Shown piece after piece: positions 25,936 to 35,084 of a stretch of DNA of 64,000 nucleotides (positions within the stretch are counted from its first letter, which is position 1; every line of letters starts with the position of its first letter). The stretch lies in assembly GCA_028285625.1 (NCBI GenBank), contig JANQOX010000012.1:165517-229516 (forward strand), in the 5' to 3' direction. The notes below the pieces were generated by a model, which saw nothing but the letters and a program-made list of their open reading frames with translations, had not been told where the DNA came from and made no database searches. Source of the DNA: Myxococcota bacterium (lineage in GTDB: Bacteria > Myxococcota_A > UBA9160 > UBA6930). The position numbers were made by a program, and so were the translations under genes.

Positions 25936-27165
25936 TCAGGCGGCGAACTGCAGGTGCAGCGACTCGAGCCCGCGAAGCAGGATGTTCGGGCGATGCTTCG
26001 GCGCTTCGTGTGACGGGTCGAGCCGCGCTTCGGGCAGTCGTGCGAGCAGGGCATCGAACGCGAGCTTCATCTCCTTGCGCGCGAGCACCGCCCCCAGGCA
26101 GAAGTGGGCACCCAGCCCGAAGGCCAGATGCTCGTCGGCGTTGGCGCGGGTGACGTCGAAACGGTCGGGGTCCTCGAAGACCGACTCGTCGCGATTGGCC
26201 GACGCGTAGCGCACCATCAGCATGGCGCCCTTCGGAATCTCGGTGCCGGCCACCTCTGCGTCACGGGTGGCTACGCGCCACATGCTGTGGGTGGGGGTCG
26301 CCAGCCGCAGCACCTCTTCCACGAGGTTCGGCACCAGGGACGGGTCGGCGAGCACACGCGCGCGCTGGTCGGGGTGCTTCACCATGAGCAGCATGCCCTC
26401 GGCGATGGCGTTGGCCGTGGTCTCGTTGCCCGCCACCAGGATCTGCTGGAGGATCGAGAGGCTCTCGGCGGTGTCGAGGGGCCGCTCGTCCTCCACCCGC
26501 GCGTTCACGATGTCGGACAGGATGTCGTCGCGCGGTTCCTTCGCGCGTTCCTCGAGCCGCTCCGCGAAGTACTTCTGGAACTCGAGGATCATGCGCGCCG
26601 CGTTCACCTGGCCTTCGAGATCGGCCATGCCCGATAGCTGCGCCACGAACCCGTCGCTCCAGCGGCGAAATTGCGGCAGGTCGTCGGTGGGCACACCGAG
26701 CTGCCCCGCGATCATCTCGAGCGGCAGGGGCTGCGCGAACTGCGAGAGCAGCTCGACCCGGCCGTCGGCCACGAAACGGTCGATGAGTCCGTTCGCGAGC
26801 GCTTCGACCTTGCCGTCGAGGCGTGCGACGCGGCGGGCGGTGAAGGCCTTGTTCACGAGCTTGCGAAAGCGGCGCTGCTCGGGCGGGTCGGCCGTGAGCA
26901 TGGTGTCTACGGCGGGATAGCCCTCGTTCGCGACCTCACGCACCTCCTCGGGCATGCTGGCGCCGCCCATGGCTGCGCCGAATCGGTTGGAGAAGGTCTC
27001 GTGGTCGCGGACCACCTCGCTCACCGCCGCGTAGGACGACACGAAGGTGATGCCGGTATTCGGGTCGCGGTAGACCGGCGCCTCGGACCGAAGACGCCGG
27101 TTGAACTCCCACGGGTCTTCGAGAACGGCCGGATCGAAGGGGTTGAAGTCCGAGAGGGCAACCAT
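25936..27165 (-). CDS. Cytochrome P450 monooxygenase
   Basis: This 409-residue soluble P450 contains the oxygen-activation motif AGNETT (I helix), the ExxR pair in EEVLR, the PERF-like DPDRFDVTR, and the haem-binding loop FGLGAHFCLGAVLARKE with the Cys ligand. The start MVALSDFNPFDP is typical of bacterial class I enzymes that depend on a ferredoxin and reductase; neither is found nearby. The substrate is unknown. It reads as a single gene, 18 bases upstream of the GGCT-like gene end. Confidence 0.95.
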   Translation of the reverse strand: MVALSDFNPFDPAVLEDPWEFNRRLRSEAPVYRDPNTGITFVSSYAAVSEVVRDHETFSNRFGAAMGGASMPEEVREVANEGYPAVDTMLTADPPEQRRFRKLVNKAFTARRVARLDGKVEALANGLIDRFVADGRVELLSQFAQPLPLEMIAGQLGVPTDDLPQFRRWSDGFVAQLSGMADLEGQVNAARMILEFQKYFAERLEERAKEPRDDILSDIVNARVEDERPLDTAESLSILQQILVAGNETTANAIAEGMLLMVKHPDQRARVLADPSLVPNLVEEVLRLATPTHSMWRVATRDAEVAGTEIPKGAMLMVRYASANRDESVFEDPDRFDVTRANADEHLAFGLGAHFCLGAVLARKEMKLAFDALLARLPEARLDPSHEAPKHRPNILLRGLESLHLQFAA

Positions 27166-27183
27166 GCCTCGATCCTAACAGGT

Positions 27184-27600
27184 TCAAGTGGGCGAACGCG
27201 CCCGCAGCTCCTCGATCCAGCGGTCGGCGTCCTCCCGCGCGAAGCGGTCGAGATCCCAGGGCTGCGCCGAGAGCTCGCCGCGCTGGTCTGGATGGACCAC
27301 GTAGGCAAAGGCGTGCTCGCGCGCGCCCTCGGCGAGATCGACGGCGACGCGCACGCGCTGGTAGAGCGGCCCTTCGAACCGGTCGAGCCGCGCGAGGTCG
27401 TGCTGGGCCAGCCCCGCGTAGACCACGCCCTCGGTCGATGCGCCGGACTCGGGGACGAGCCCGGGGTAGCCACGACCCCGCAGCGCATAGCGGGCGTACG
27501 CATCCAGACGTGCGGGCGTGCCGGCCAGCTCGCGGCGGCAGACCGCCGCCATCACCCGAGGCAGCATCAGCGACCCGTAGGTAAAGAGGCACTCGCTCAC
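27184..27600 (-). CDS. Gamma-glutamylcyclotransferase-like protein
   Basis: The 138-residue protein has the GGCT/AIG2 fold signature YGSLM at residues 8-12, where the glycine loop binds the gamma-glutamyl group, the GRGYPGLVP segment near 43 and EGVVYAGL near 57, followed by LARLDRFEG, where the Asp-Glu region often carries the catalytic acid. It may cleave gamma-glutamyl amines or cyclise glutamyl peptides. The GTG start overlaps the upstream stop (GTGA). Confidence 0.85.
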   Translation of the reverse strand: MSECLFTYGSLMLPRVMAAVCRRELAGTPARLDAYARYALRGRGYPGLVPESGASTEGVVYAGLAQHDLARLDRFEGPLYQRVRVAVDLAEGAREHAFAYVVHPDQRGELSAQPWDLDRFAREDADRWIEELRARSPT

Positions 27601-28043
27601 GGTGCGGGTTCGGACGCGGCAGCGCTTGGTTGTGCAGAGAACTGCACCTCCCCATCGCTCGGAACCTCGAGGGTGACGGTCTGCCCCCCGTATCCATGCC
27701 GGCTGTCGTGTGCCCGGATCTCGACGCGGGCCACCGGGCCCTCGATCGCCACGCCGGGCAACCGCCGCGTGAACGGCTGCTCGTGCACGTGCGGATGCGC
27801 GAGTACCCGGGTGCCGAGCAGCTCACCCTCGGACGTTCGGATCTCGAAGCGATCGGCGTAGTGATCGGTCCCTTCGTCCGCGTGCCGGACCGTCACGGCG
27901 AACAGGCAGGTGCCTTCTTCGCACAGCACGTGTGCGGCCACGACGTCCGCGGGCCCGGCTTGCACCGCCCGGGCCGAGCCGAACATCAGGCCTGCGATGC
28001 ACCCCACGCGGAGAACGACGCACCGTGCACGCCGTCGTGACAC
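27597..28043 (-). CDS. Conserved secreted protein of unknown function
   Basis: The 148-residue protein has a signal peptide (LRVGCIAGLMFGSARAVQAG, cut near residue 29) and a compact beta-rich domain. Visible conserved-looking segments are VTVRHADEGTDHYADRFEIRT, LAHPHVHEQPFTRRL and HGYGG, with several histidines that could bind a metal. Uncharacterised proteins with the HPHV-EQPFTR pattern are familiar to me from Proteobacteria, but no function is known. It is translationally coupled to the GGCT-like gene and lies 4 bases after the LLM oxidoreductase stop. Confidence 0.8.
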   Translation of the reverse strand: MSRRRARCVVLRVGCIAGLMFGSARAVQAGPADVVAAHVLCEEGTCLFAVTVRHADEGTDHYADRFEIRTSEGELLGTRVLAHPHVHEQPFTRRLPGVAIEGPVARVEIRAHDSRHGYGGQTVTLEVPSDGEVQFSAQPSAAASEPAP

Positions 28044-28047
28044 GACT

Positions 28048-28974
28048 TCAGCGCACCTTCGCGATCACGGCGTCGGCAAAGCCACGCAACGCGTCGCGCT
28101 TCTGCTGGAGCGGCTGAGTGTCGGCCTCGTAGCTGTTGCGGAAGCCCACGATCGCGTCGGTCACGCCGGCATCTTCGAGGCGCTTGATGCCATCTACGGT
28201 GTAGGCGTCCATCGAGATCACGTGCACCTCGAAGGGGTCCGACTCGCGGCCGGCCTCCTTGCGCAGCTCCCCGAGGCGGGCGAGGCAACGCGCAAGCTCT
28301 TCGGGGTCGCCGCCCGCGTGCATCCAACCGTCGCCGAGGCGGGCCGCACGGCGCAGGGCCGGTTCGGCATGGCCCCCGATCAAGATCGGAATCGGCTCGG
28401 CCGGAACCGGATTGATCTTGATGCTGGGCACCTGGTAGTGCGCACCCTCGTAGGAGAAGTAGCGCCCCAGGCGATACGGCGGCGGGCCGGACTCACCCGG
28501 CGTGGTCGGAGCCGCCTCACCCGGTGCCGTCAGACCGCGGATGATCTCGATCATCTCGTCCATGCGCTTGCCACGCGTGCGGAACTCGGTCCCGGTCACC
28601 TCGAAGTCTTCGGGCCAGGGCGAGAGCCCCACGCCGAAGGCGAACCGCCCGCCGGTGAGCACCGCGACCGACGCCGCCTGCTTCGCCACCAGCACGGGCT
28701 GCCGGATCGGCAGCTTCACCACGAACGTGGCGAAGCGCAGGCGCTCGGTCACCGCACCGAGCGCAGGGATCAGCGAGAAGGGCTCGATGAAGGGCTTGTC
28801 CGCCAGGAACTCGCGACTGCCGTCGGGCGTGTACGGGTACTTGCTGTCCGACACCTCGGGGTAGCAGAGGCTGTCGGGGATGATCATGCCGTCCCAACCC
28901 GACTGCTCGAGGTCGACCGCCAGCGGCAGGTACTGGCGCGGGTCGCACATGGACTCGGCGAACGAGAAACGCAT
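28048..28974 (-). CDS. LLM-class flavin-dependent oxidoreductase
   Basis: The 308-residue TIM-barrel protein belongs to the luciferase-like monooxygenase family. It starts MRFSFAESMCDPRQYLPLAVDLEQ, has LRFATFVVKLPIRQPVLVAKQAASVAVLTGGR (family core, about 98-130), GVGLSPWPEDFEVTG and PILIGGHAEPALRRAARLGDGW near 215-235. Such enzymes use FMN or F420. The ATG has GAGGAGG upstream. The long open frame that continues 5' of this ATG is antisense to the EamA gene and is not coding. It is probably in an operon with the two downstream genes. Confidence 0.92.
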   Translation of the reverse strand: MRFSFAESMCDPRQYLPLAVDLEQSGWDGMIIPDSLCYPEVSDSKYPYTPDGSREFLADKPFIEPFSLIPALGAVTERLRFATFVVKLPIRQPVLVAKQAASVAVLTGGRFAFGVGLSPWPEDFEVTGTEFRTRGKRMDEMIEIIRGLTAPGEAAPTTPGESGPPPYRLGRYFSYEGAHYQVPSIKINPVPAEPIPILIGGHAEPALRRAARLGDGWMHAGGDPEELARCLARLGELRKEAGRESDPFEVHVISMDAYTVDGIKRLEDAGVTDAIVGFRNSYEADTQPLQQKRDALRGFADAVIAKVR

Positions 28975-29030
28975 GTCGATCGGATCCTCCTCGGACGGGG
29001 CGAACCAGGGTAGCGCGCAGGCGCGAACGA

Positions 29031-29948
29031 TCAGCCGAGCAGCACGAGGACGATGCCGACGAGGACGACGGCGACCCCCGGTAGCTGCTTCACGACACCT
29101 CGCTCGCGAAACACGAACAGCGCCAGTAGCACCGCGATCACCGCCTCGATCTGCCCCACGGCCTTCACGTAGGCGACCAGCGTGAGCGAGTAGGCCCAGA
29201 ACCAGCAGAGGCTGCCCGCGAATCCCGTCGCCCCGATGGCCAGCATGCGCGACCACAGCACCCGCACGCGGGCGAGCTCGCCGCGCTCGCGTGCCAGCAG
29301 CCAGACCGACAGGATCGCGACCTCCATCCAGGTGGTGTGGAACAGGGTCTGCGCGGCGGCCTCGAAACGGTCGGTGCCGATCCGGGGGTTCGCGGCGGCA
29401 AACAGCTCGTTGGCCTCCTTCAGTGCGAAGCTCGCCGCCACCAGGAGCAGGCCGCAAAGCAGCGAGAGCAGTGAACCGGTGTCGAGCCGCAGCATGCGGC
29501 GCAGGCGCGAGCCGGTCTCGTCGCGGCCGAGGTTCATCACGAGCATGCCCGCCGCGCACAGGACGATGCCGCCCCATCCCAGCGCGCTGGGCCGTTCGGC
29601 GAACAGCATCAGGCCCACGATCGCCGCCATGGCGACCTCGAGCTTGTGCAACACGATCGACGCCGCAAAGCTGGTGCGCCGGAACGCCGCCACCAACGCG
29701 ACGTTGCCGAGCAGCTGGCTCAGCGCGGTGGCCAGACACGCGAGCAGGAACGGACCGGTGATCACCACCGAGTCGGCGCGCAGGGTCAGCACACCCGCCA
29801 GTGCGGCCGAGAAGGGCAGGTTGAACGCGAAGCGCGCCCAACTGATGAGCGCGGGCGACGCCTGGCCTGTGAGGCTACGCGCCAGCGCGTTGCGGCTGGC
29901 CTGGAGCGACCCCGCCGCGAGGGACAACAGCACCCAAAGCGGGATCAC
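29031..29948 (-). CDS. EamA/DMT-superfamily permease
   Basis: The 305-residue membrane protein has about ten transmembrane helices in two EamA repeats (residues about 1-145 and 155-305). It begins IPLWVLLSLAAGSLQASRNALAR and contains GGIVLCAAGMLVMNLG at the end of the first repeat and GVAVVLVGIVLVLLG at the C-terminus. Its substrate is unknown; family members export amino acids, sugars or metabolites. The start is GTG. A 178-bp spacer to the Nudix gene upstream holds no gene that I can support. Confidence 0.88.
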   Translation of the reverse strand: MIPLWVLLSLAAGSLQASRNALARSLTGQASPALISWARFAFNLPFSAALAGVLTLRADSVVITGPFLLACLATALSQLLGNVALVAAFRRTSFAASIVLHKLEVAMAAIVGLMLFAERPSALGWGGIVLCAAGMLVMNLGRDETGSRLRRMLRLDTGSLLSLLCGLLLVAASFALKEANELFAAANPRIGTDRFEAAAQTLFHTTWMEVAILSVWLLARERGELARVRVLWSRMLAIGATGFAGSLCWFWAYSLTLVAYVKAVGQIEAVIAVLLALFVFRERGVVKQLPGVAVVLVGIVLVLLG

Positions 29949-30126
29949 TGGATGGCTTCGGTCGGGCGAGCGCCCGCGGCGTCCTCGCTAGCCACGCTCT
30001 GCATCTCGCAGCGCCGAGACGGAAGAGAGCGTCGAACGAGCGCGCGCTTCGTGACGTCGGGGCGCCTCGCCGCATCCAGCCAGGACATGGGCGGAGGCTA
30101 CCACGGAGAGCGGTAGACTCGGCCCC

Positions 30127-30639
30127 GTGCCGGTGCTGCGCAACGACATCCCTCGCCGCGTGGACGCAATCGACTGGAACCTCTGGGAGGCCGTCGACGC
30201 GTGCACGCTGGTGTTCGTGATGCGTCCCGGCGAGGTGCTCCTGATCCGCAAGAAGCGGGGCCTGGGCGCGGGCAAGATCAATGGCCCGGGCGGCCGCTTC
30301 GAGCCGGGCGAGACCGCGCTGGCCTGCGCCGTGCGCGAGACCCAGGAAGAGGTCGGCATCACCCCGCGCGAACCGGTGGCGCTGGGCGAGCTCTCCTTCC
30401 AGTTCATGGACGGCTATTCGACCCACGTGCACGTATTCCGCGCCGAAGGCCACGAAGGCGAACCGCACGAGACCGACGAGGCGATCCCGATCTGGACGCC
30501 TCTCGATGCCCTGCCCTACGACGAGATGTGGGAGGACGACCGGATCTGGCTGCCCGTGCTCCTCGAGGGCAAGCGCTTTACGGGGCGCTTTCTGTTCGAC
30601 GATGACCGGATGCTCGACCATGCCTTCGAGCGGCGTTGA
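30127..30639 (+). CDS. Nudix hydrolase (MTH1/8-oxo-dGTPase-like)
   Basis: The 170-residue protein has a full Nudix box (GX5EX7REUXEEXGU) at about residues 55-77, reading GGRFEPGETALACAVRETQE then EVGI. The preceding LLIRKKRGLGAGKINGPGG and following FQFMDGYSTHVHVFRAE and W..DRIWLPVLLEGKRFTGRF segments are typical of MTH1-like pyrophosphohydrolases of oxidised purine nucleotides. The start is GTG. It is 19 bases upstream of the ABC ATPase gene and may be cotranscribed with it. Confidence 0.92.
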   Translation: MPVLRNDIPRRVDAIDWNLWEAVDACTLVFVMRPGEVLLIRKKRGLGAGKINGPGGRFEPGETALACAVRETQEEVGITPREPVALGELSFQFMDGYSTHVHVFRAEGHEGEPHETDEAIPIWTPLDALPYDEMWEDDRIWLPVLLEGKRFTGRFLFDDDRMLDHAFERR

Positions 30640-30658
30640 CCCGAACGAGGGCCGGCCC

Positions 30659-31333
30659 ATGCCCAGCGCCTGCGCGCTTCGCGGGGTGACCTTCCGCTAC
30701 CCAGGAAGCGACTTCGAGCTGCGGGTCCCCCAGCTTCGGGTGGACCGCGGCGAGCGCGTCGCGGTGATCGGACCCAGCGGCACCGGCAAGACCACCCTGC
30801 TGCACCTGATCGCAGGCGTCGCGCTGCCCGAGACCGGTGCGGTCGAAACGGCGGGGCTCGACCTGCTTCGCGCCTCGGATGCAGAGCGGCGCGCGCTTCG
30901 CGCACGGCGCCTGGGGCTCGTCTTCCAGGAGTTCGAGCTGCTCTCGTACTTGTCGGTGCGCGAGAACATCCTGCTCCCCTACCGCATGAGTCCGGCGCTT
31001 CGGCTCGACGCAGAGGCGCGAGCACGCGCCGACCGGCTGGCCGAACAGGTGGGGCTCGGTGACAAGCTCGGCCGGACGCCGGACAGGCTCTCTCACGGTG
31101 AGCGGCAGCGCGCGGCGCTCTGCCGCGCTTTGGTCACCGAACCCGAGCTGATCCTGGCGGACGAGCCCACGGGCAATCTCGATCCCACGAGCAAGCAGCG
31201 CGCACTCGACGTCCTCTTCGAGTACGCCGACGGCAAGGGGGCGGCGCTACTCACGGTGACGCACGACCACGACCTGCTGCCGAGCTTCGAGCGCGTGGTC
31301 GACTTCAAGAGCCTGGGAGCGCAGGCCGCGTGA
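30659..31333 (+). CDS. ABC transporter ATP-binding protein (MacB/LolD type)
   Basis: The 224-residue ATPase has Walker A GPSGTGKTT (residues 37-45), Q-loop FQE, signature LSHGERQR and Walker B LILADEPTGNLDP with the D-loop. It matches the MacB/LolD/FtsE class that pairs with FtsX-type permeases. ATG 30659 has GAGG upstream; an in-frame ATG at 30620 is an alternative. The stop overlaps the permease start (GTGA), and the third gene encodes a metal-binding lipoprotein, so the three form a tightly coupled transporter operon. Confidence 0.94.
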   Translation: MPSACALRGVTFRYPGSDFELRVPQLRVDRGERVAVIGPSGTGKTTLLHLIAGVALPETGAVETAGLDLLRASDAERRALRARRLGLVFQEFELLSYLSVRENILLPYRMSPALRLDAEARARADRLAEQVGLGDKLGRTPDRLSHGERQRAALCRALVTEPELILADEPTGNLDPTSKQRALDVLFEYADGKGAALLTVTHDHDLLPSFERVVDFKSLGAQAA

Positions 31334-32511
31334 CCGGCCCCCTCCTGCTCGCCTGGCGGTATCTCGCTCACCACCGCGCCAAGACCGCGATTCTCGTGGG
31401 ATCGATCGCACTGATCGTGTTCCTGCCCATCGGGCTTCGGGTGCTCGTCGACCAGAGCGCGCAGCAGCTGCGGGCACGCGCCCAGCAGACCCCGCTGGTG
31501 GTCGGTGCGCGCGGCAGTGCCCTCGAACTGTCGCTGGCCTCGCTCTATTTCGAGTCTCGCGCGCCCGACCCGATCGCCTGGCGAGAGCTGCTGCGCCTTC
31601 GCGACATGGGCCTCGCCGAAGCGATTCCCCTGCACGTGGGTTTCGAGTCCCGGGGGCGGCCGATCGTGGGGACCACGCTCGGCTACTTCGACCGGCGCGG
31701 GCTGCGCGTCGCCGAAGGCCGGGCACCCGCCGTGCTCGGGGAGTGCGTGGTGGGTGCGGCGGCAGCGCGCACACTGGAGGTCGGGCCCGGCGACACCCTG
31801 GTCACGGCTCCCGAGACGGTCTTCCAGCTCGCGGGCGTCTATCCCCTGGCCATGCGTGTGGTGGGCATCCTGGCGCCGAGCCATGGGCCCGACGATGGAG
31901 CCATCTTCGTGGACATCAAGACCACCTGGGTGATCGCGGGGCTCGGGCACGGCCACCGCGATCTCACCGAGTCGGGCGCAGAGGCCGACGTCGCGGCCCG
32001 CGAGGAGGGCCGCATCACCGCGAAGGCCTCCGTCGTGGAGTACAACGAGATCACTCCGGAGAACCAGGCGAGCTTCCACTTCCACGGCGACCCGTCCGAC
32101 CTTCCGATCTCGGCCGTGCTCGCGTTTCCCCCCGACGACCGATCCAGGACCCTGCTGCTCGGTCGCTACCAGAACCCGGACGAGACGGTTCAGCTCGTCC
32201 GGCCCGCCGCCGTCATGGACGAACTGCTCGAGACGGTCGTCACGGTCGAGCGCTACGCCATCGCGGCGATCGCCGTCGTGGGCGCAGCGACGCTCGCGAC
32301 GGCGGCGCTGGTGTTCTCGCTCTCCATTCGCCTCCGCCGCCGCGAGATCGAGACGCTGCACAAGATCGGTGCATCGCGGCCGCGCGTACTGGCCGTGCTG
32401 CTGTCGGAGGTGCTCGCCGTCACGATCCTGGGCATCACCCTCGCAGGCCTGCTCACACTGGGTGTGCGCCAATTCGGCGAAGAAGCCATCCGGAGGTTCC
32501 TGCTGTCGTGA
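31330..32511 (+). CDS. ABC transporter permease, FtsX/MacB-like
   Basis: The 393-residue permease has one N-terminal transmembrane helix (about 18-36), a long periplasmic domain (about 45-295) and three C-terminal helices (about 295-320, 340-365, 370-390), the MacB/FtsX topology. The ETLHKIGASRPRVLAVLLSEVLAVTILG stretch between the last helices is the FtsX-domain coupling region. The GTG start overlaps the ATPase stop, and its stop overlaps the start of the metal-binding lipoprotein gene. The substrate is inferred to be metal-related from that partner. Confidence 0.9.
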   Translation: MTGPLLLAWRYLAHHRAKTAILVGSIALIVFLPIGLRVLVDQSAQQLRARAQQTPLVVGARGSALELSLASLYFESRAPDPIAWRELLRLRDMGLAEAIPLHVGFESRGRPIVGTTLGYFDRRGLRVAEGRAPAVLGECVVGAAAARTLEVGPGDTLVTAPETVFQLAGVYPLAMRVVGILAPSHGPDDGAIFVDIKTTWVIAGLGHGHRDLTESGAEADVAAREEGRITAKASVVEYNEITPENQASFHFHGDPSDLPISAVLAFPPDDRSRTLLLGRYQNPDETVQLVRPAAVMDELLETVVTVERYAIAAIAVVGAATLATAALVFSLSIRLRRREIETLHKIGASRPRVLAVLLSEVLAVTILGITLAGLLTLGVRQFGEEAIRRFLLS

Positions 32512-33428
32512 GAGCGGCACTCCTTCCCCTCTTGGTCAGCCTCGCCCTGGCGTGCTCGCAGGGCCCCGAGCCTGCGGCCGACACCCATACGACTGCGCAC
32601 GACCCGCTGGTCGTCTACGTCACGAACGAGCCGCTTCGCGCCATGGCCGAGCGGGTCGGGGGCGATGCCGTCGAGGTCCACCTGCCCACCCCGCAAGGCA
32701 TCGACCCGGCTCATTGGAGCCCCGAGGCCGTAGTCGTCGCGCGCTACCAGGCGGCCGACCTGGTGCTGCGCCAGGGGGCCGGCTACGACCCCTGGATCGA
32801 GCGCGCAACGCTGCGCGAGCAGCGCGTCGTCGACACCACGGCACCTTTCGCCGACCTGCTGATCCGAACGGGTGCGCCCACCCACCGACACGGCCCCAAA
32901 GGCGAGCACAGCCACGGTGCGACCGCGTTCACGACCTGGCTCGACCCGAGCCTCGCCGCGAGCCAGGCGCGAGCCGTGGGCGAAGCGTTGGCCGACCTGC
33001 GCCCGGAGGACGCGGCGGCACTACGCGAGCGCGCAGCGCAGCTCGCGGCCGGACTCGAAGCGCTCGATGCGCGCCTCGCTCGAGCGACGGCGCGCCTGTC
33101 GGCGCCCCCGATCTACTCGCATCCGGTCTACGCCTACTTCGATCGCCGATACGAACTCGCGGGGCGATCGCTCCACTGGGAGCCAGAGGTGCCTCCCGAC
33201 GAAGACGGTTGGCGCGCGCTGGAGGCGCTGATCGACGAGCAGCCGGCGCACTTGTTGATCTGGGAGGCCGAGCCGCGCGAAGACGTCGTACGGCGACTGG
33301 CTGGGCTGGGCGTCGAGAGCCTGGTCTTTGCGCCCTGCGGCAATCGCTGCGGCGACGATTGGCTCGCCGTCCAGGAGGCGAACGTGGCGCGGCTCGAAGC
33401 GGCTGCGGGCACGACGCGCGATGACTAG
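32508..33428 (+). CDS. ZnuA/TroA-like metal-binding lipoprotein
   Basis: The 306-residue protein has a signal peptide with lipobox LALAC (Cys near residue 16) and resembles periplasmic zinc/manganese binding proteins (ZinT/ZnuA-type PF01297). Visible features: VVYVTNEPLRAMAERVGGDAVEVHLPTPQGIDPAHWSP near 37-74, a His-rich loop (THRHGPKGEHSH) near 124-135, WLDPSLA near 143 and IYSHPVYAYFDRRY near 202, giving several candidate His ligands. GTG start, overlapping the permease stop. Unlike znuA it has no ZnuB-type partner here; it sits with a FtsX-type system. Confidence 0.85.
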   Translation: MRAALLPLLVSLALACSQGPEPAADTHTTAHDPLVVYVTNEPLRAMAERVGGDAVEVHLPTPQGIDPAHWSPEAVVVARYQAADLVLRQGAGYDPWIERATLREQRVVDTTAPFADLLIRTGAPTHRHGPKGEHSHGATAFTTWLDPSLAASQARAVGEALADLRPEDAAALRERAAQLAAGLEALDARLARATARLSAPPIYSHPVYAYFDRRYELAGRSLHWEPEVPPDEDGWRALEALIDEQPAHLLIWEAEPREDVVRRLAGLGVESLVFAPCGNRCGDDWLAVQEANVARLEAAAGTTRDD

Positions 33429-35074
33429 AGCCGCTCCTCTTCGAGGATCTCGAGGTCCAGGATCTTCCAGCGGCCGTCCATCGGCGCAACGTGCAGGTCG
33501 GCCCGATAGCGGTTGCGCCGCTCGTGGACGTGCCCCCAGTGACCGACGGAGCCGGCCACGTGCCAGGTGGTTCGCGCGCGGAACCCGCCGCCCGACGCCG
33601 GCACCGCGTCGACCTCGACGACCTCGACGCGCTTGACCCGGGCCCGGGCGCCGCCCTGGCTCTGGAGTTCGAGACCGCGGCGCGTGTCGAGATAGACGCG
33701 CTCGAGCAGGTCGCCGGTCGCGCTGCGCGCCAGCAGGTCGTAGATGCGCCCCTCGTCCCGGAAGTCGAATGCCCGATACACGTTGTGGAGGAGCCCGCCG
33801 ACGATCTCGCCAGCGCGCGCCTCGGAGATCGCGGCGCCCCGACCCCAACCCCACGTGACGATGCTGAGCAGCACGACCAGCCCGGCCAACAGGCGTGCCG
33901 GGAGGCGGCGCGTACGCCACGCGAATCCCACACCGGCCGCGGCCACGATCGCGAGCAACCAGCCCCCCCAACCGGCGGCCGCGCGGCGGAGCGCACCCGG
34001 GGGCGCTTCGAGAACCTGCAGCTTCGGGATCGACGGGTTGGTCAGGAAGTTCTGCCAGACGAGCTCGGGCGCGTCGGGCACGAGAAACGCCGGCAGGGGG
34101 CCGGCCTCATCGACGGTGGCGGCCGGAATGCGCGTGACCCGAGGTGTCCAGAGATCCCAGTCGAGCGTCACGCGCTGCGGCAGGCCTTCGGTCGGATAGA
34201 CGAAGATCGCGCCGAGCACGGCGGCATGCACGTCGAGCGTGCGCCGGGGATCGATCACCCGGCTCGTGCGCAGGGACCGGTCGAGGAAGTTGATGCGAGC
34301 GAGCTCTCCCTGCACGGGCACGCCATCGATGGAGACCGGGTGGTGCTCGCGCAGGAAGGCCGCCACCCGACGCTCGATCTCCGGCTGGATCTCGGGTGGA
34401 ATCTCCGAGAGGCCCTCGAGGCCCAGATCCGCGACCTGTTGGAGGTCGAGCGGGCGAAGCACGATCTCCTTGCGCACCTCGAACGGGTCCACGTAGAGGA
34501 ACCCGCTCATCGGCGCATCGTACTGGCGGCGCAGCGCGCGCCGCTCGAAGTGCGAGTAGAACGGGTCGTCCCAGTCGAGGAGAAGCGTCTGCGATGCCGT
34601 GAGGTAGCGAAAGTCGTTGACTGCGATCGTGCCGTGGTAGACCACGAAGCCGACGCTCACCCGTGGAACGTCCGGCCCACCGAACGTCAGCCGCTCGGGC
34701 CGACCCTCGAACGGGTAGACCAGCCGCACCCGAACGACGGGCTCGGGCGGCTCACCGTCTTCGAGAGCGGGCAGGGGCTCGCCCGTGATCTCATCGCGCC
34801 TCTCGCGCACACCGCGCTCCACCCCCTCCAAGCGCGGCTGGAGGCGTTGGCCGTCCGCAGTGATCGTGAGACCGGTATCCAGGAAGTCGGCGAAGGCCGC
34901 GAGATCTGCCGAACCGACCTCGAGCTCGAGGCGCACCTCGCCTTCTTCGACGAAGTACTCGGCGATGGTCCCTGCGAACATCGCGCGCGAGCGCACGATC
35001 GCATCGGCCCACACCGGGCCGGGGGCGAAGAGCGCGAGGAGCGCTAGCCAGGCGACAGCCGATCGCGCTCGTAC
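33425..35074 (-). CDS. Large membrane-anchored protein of unknown function linked to the metal ABC system
   Basis: The roughly 550-residue protein has a signal peptide (AVAWLALLALFAPGPVWADA), a periplasmic beta-rich region (about 25-380), two hydrophobic helices near 395-440 (GWLLAIVAAAGVGFAW and LLAGLVVLLSIVTWGWG) and a C-terminal domain. The segment GFLYVDPFEVRKEIVLRPLDL is distinctive. Similar uncharacterised proteins, as I recall, occur beside MacB-type ABC genes with ZnuA-like proteins. No ATG, GTG or TTG is in frame at the expected start; the frame is open upstream into the MBL gene, so the start is unresolved. Its stop overlaps the metal-binding lipoprotein stop by 4 nt (CTAG). Confidence 0.7.
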   Translation of the reverse strand, partial: VRARSAVAWLALLALFAPGPVWADAIVRSRAMFAGTIAEYFVEEGEVRLELEVGSADLAAFADFLDTGLTITADGQRLQPRLEGVERGVRERRDEITGEPLPALEDGEPPEPVVRVRLVYPFEGRPERLTFGGPDVPRVSVGFVVYHGTIAVNDFRYLTASQTLLLDWDDPFYSHFERRALRRQYDAPMSGFLYVDPFEVRKEIVLRPLDLQQVADLGLEGLSEIPPEIQPEIERRVAAFLREHHPVSIDGVPVQGELARINFLDRSLRTSRVIDPRRTLDVHAAVLGAIFVYPTEGLPQRVTLDWDLWTPRVTRIPAATVDEAGPLPAFLVPDAPELVWQNFLTNPSIPKLQVLEAPPGALRRAAAGWGGWLLAIVAAAGVGFAWRTRRLPARLLAGLVVLLSIVTWGWGRGAAISEARAGEIVGGLLHNVYRAFDFRDEGRIYDLLARSATGDLLERVYLDTRRGLELQSQGGARARVKRVEVVEVDAVPASGGGFRARTTWHVAGSVGHWGHVHERRNRYRADLHVAPMDGRWKILDLEILEEERL

Positions 35075-35084
35075 GAGCGGCCGA

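Noticed and set aside
29949..30126. Possible gene in the 178-bp spacer between the EamA and Nudix genes
   Set aside because: The only frames are extensions of antisense readings. No start with ribosome site, no domain and no RNA-like structure was seen.
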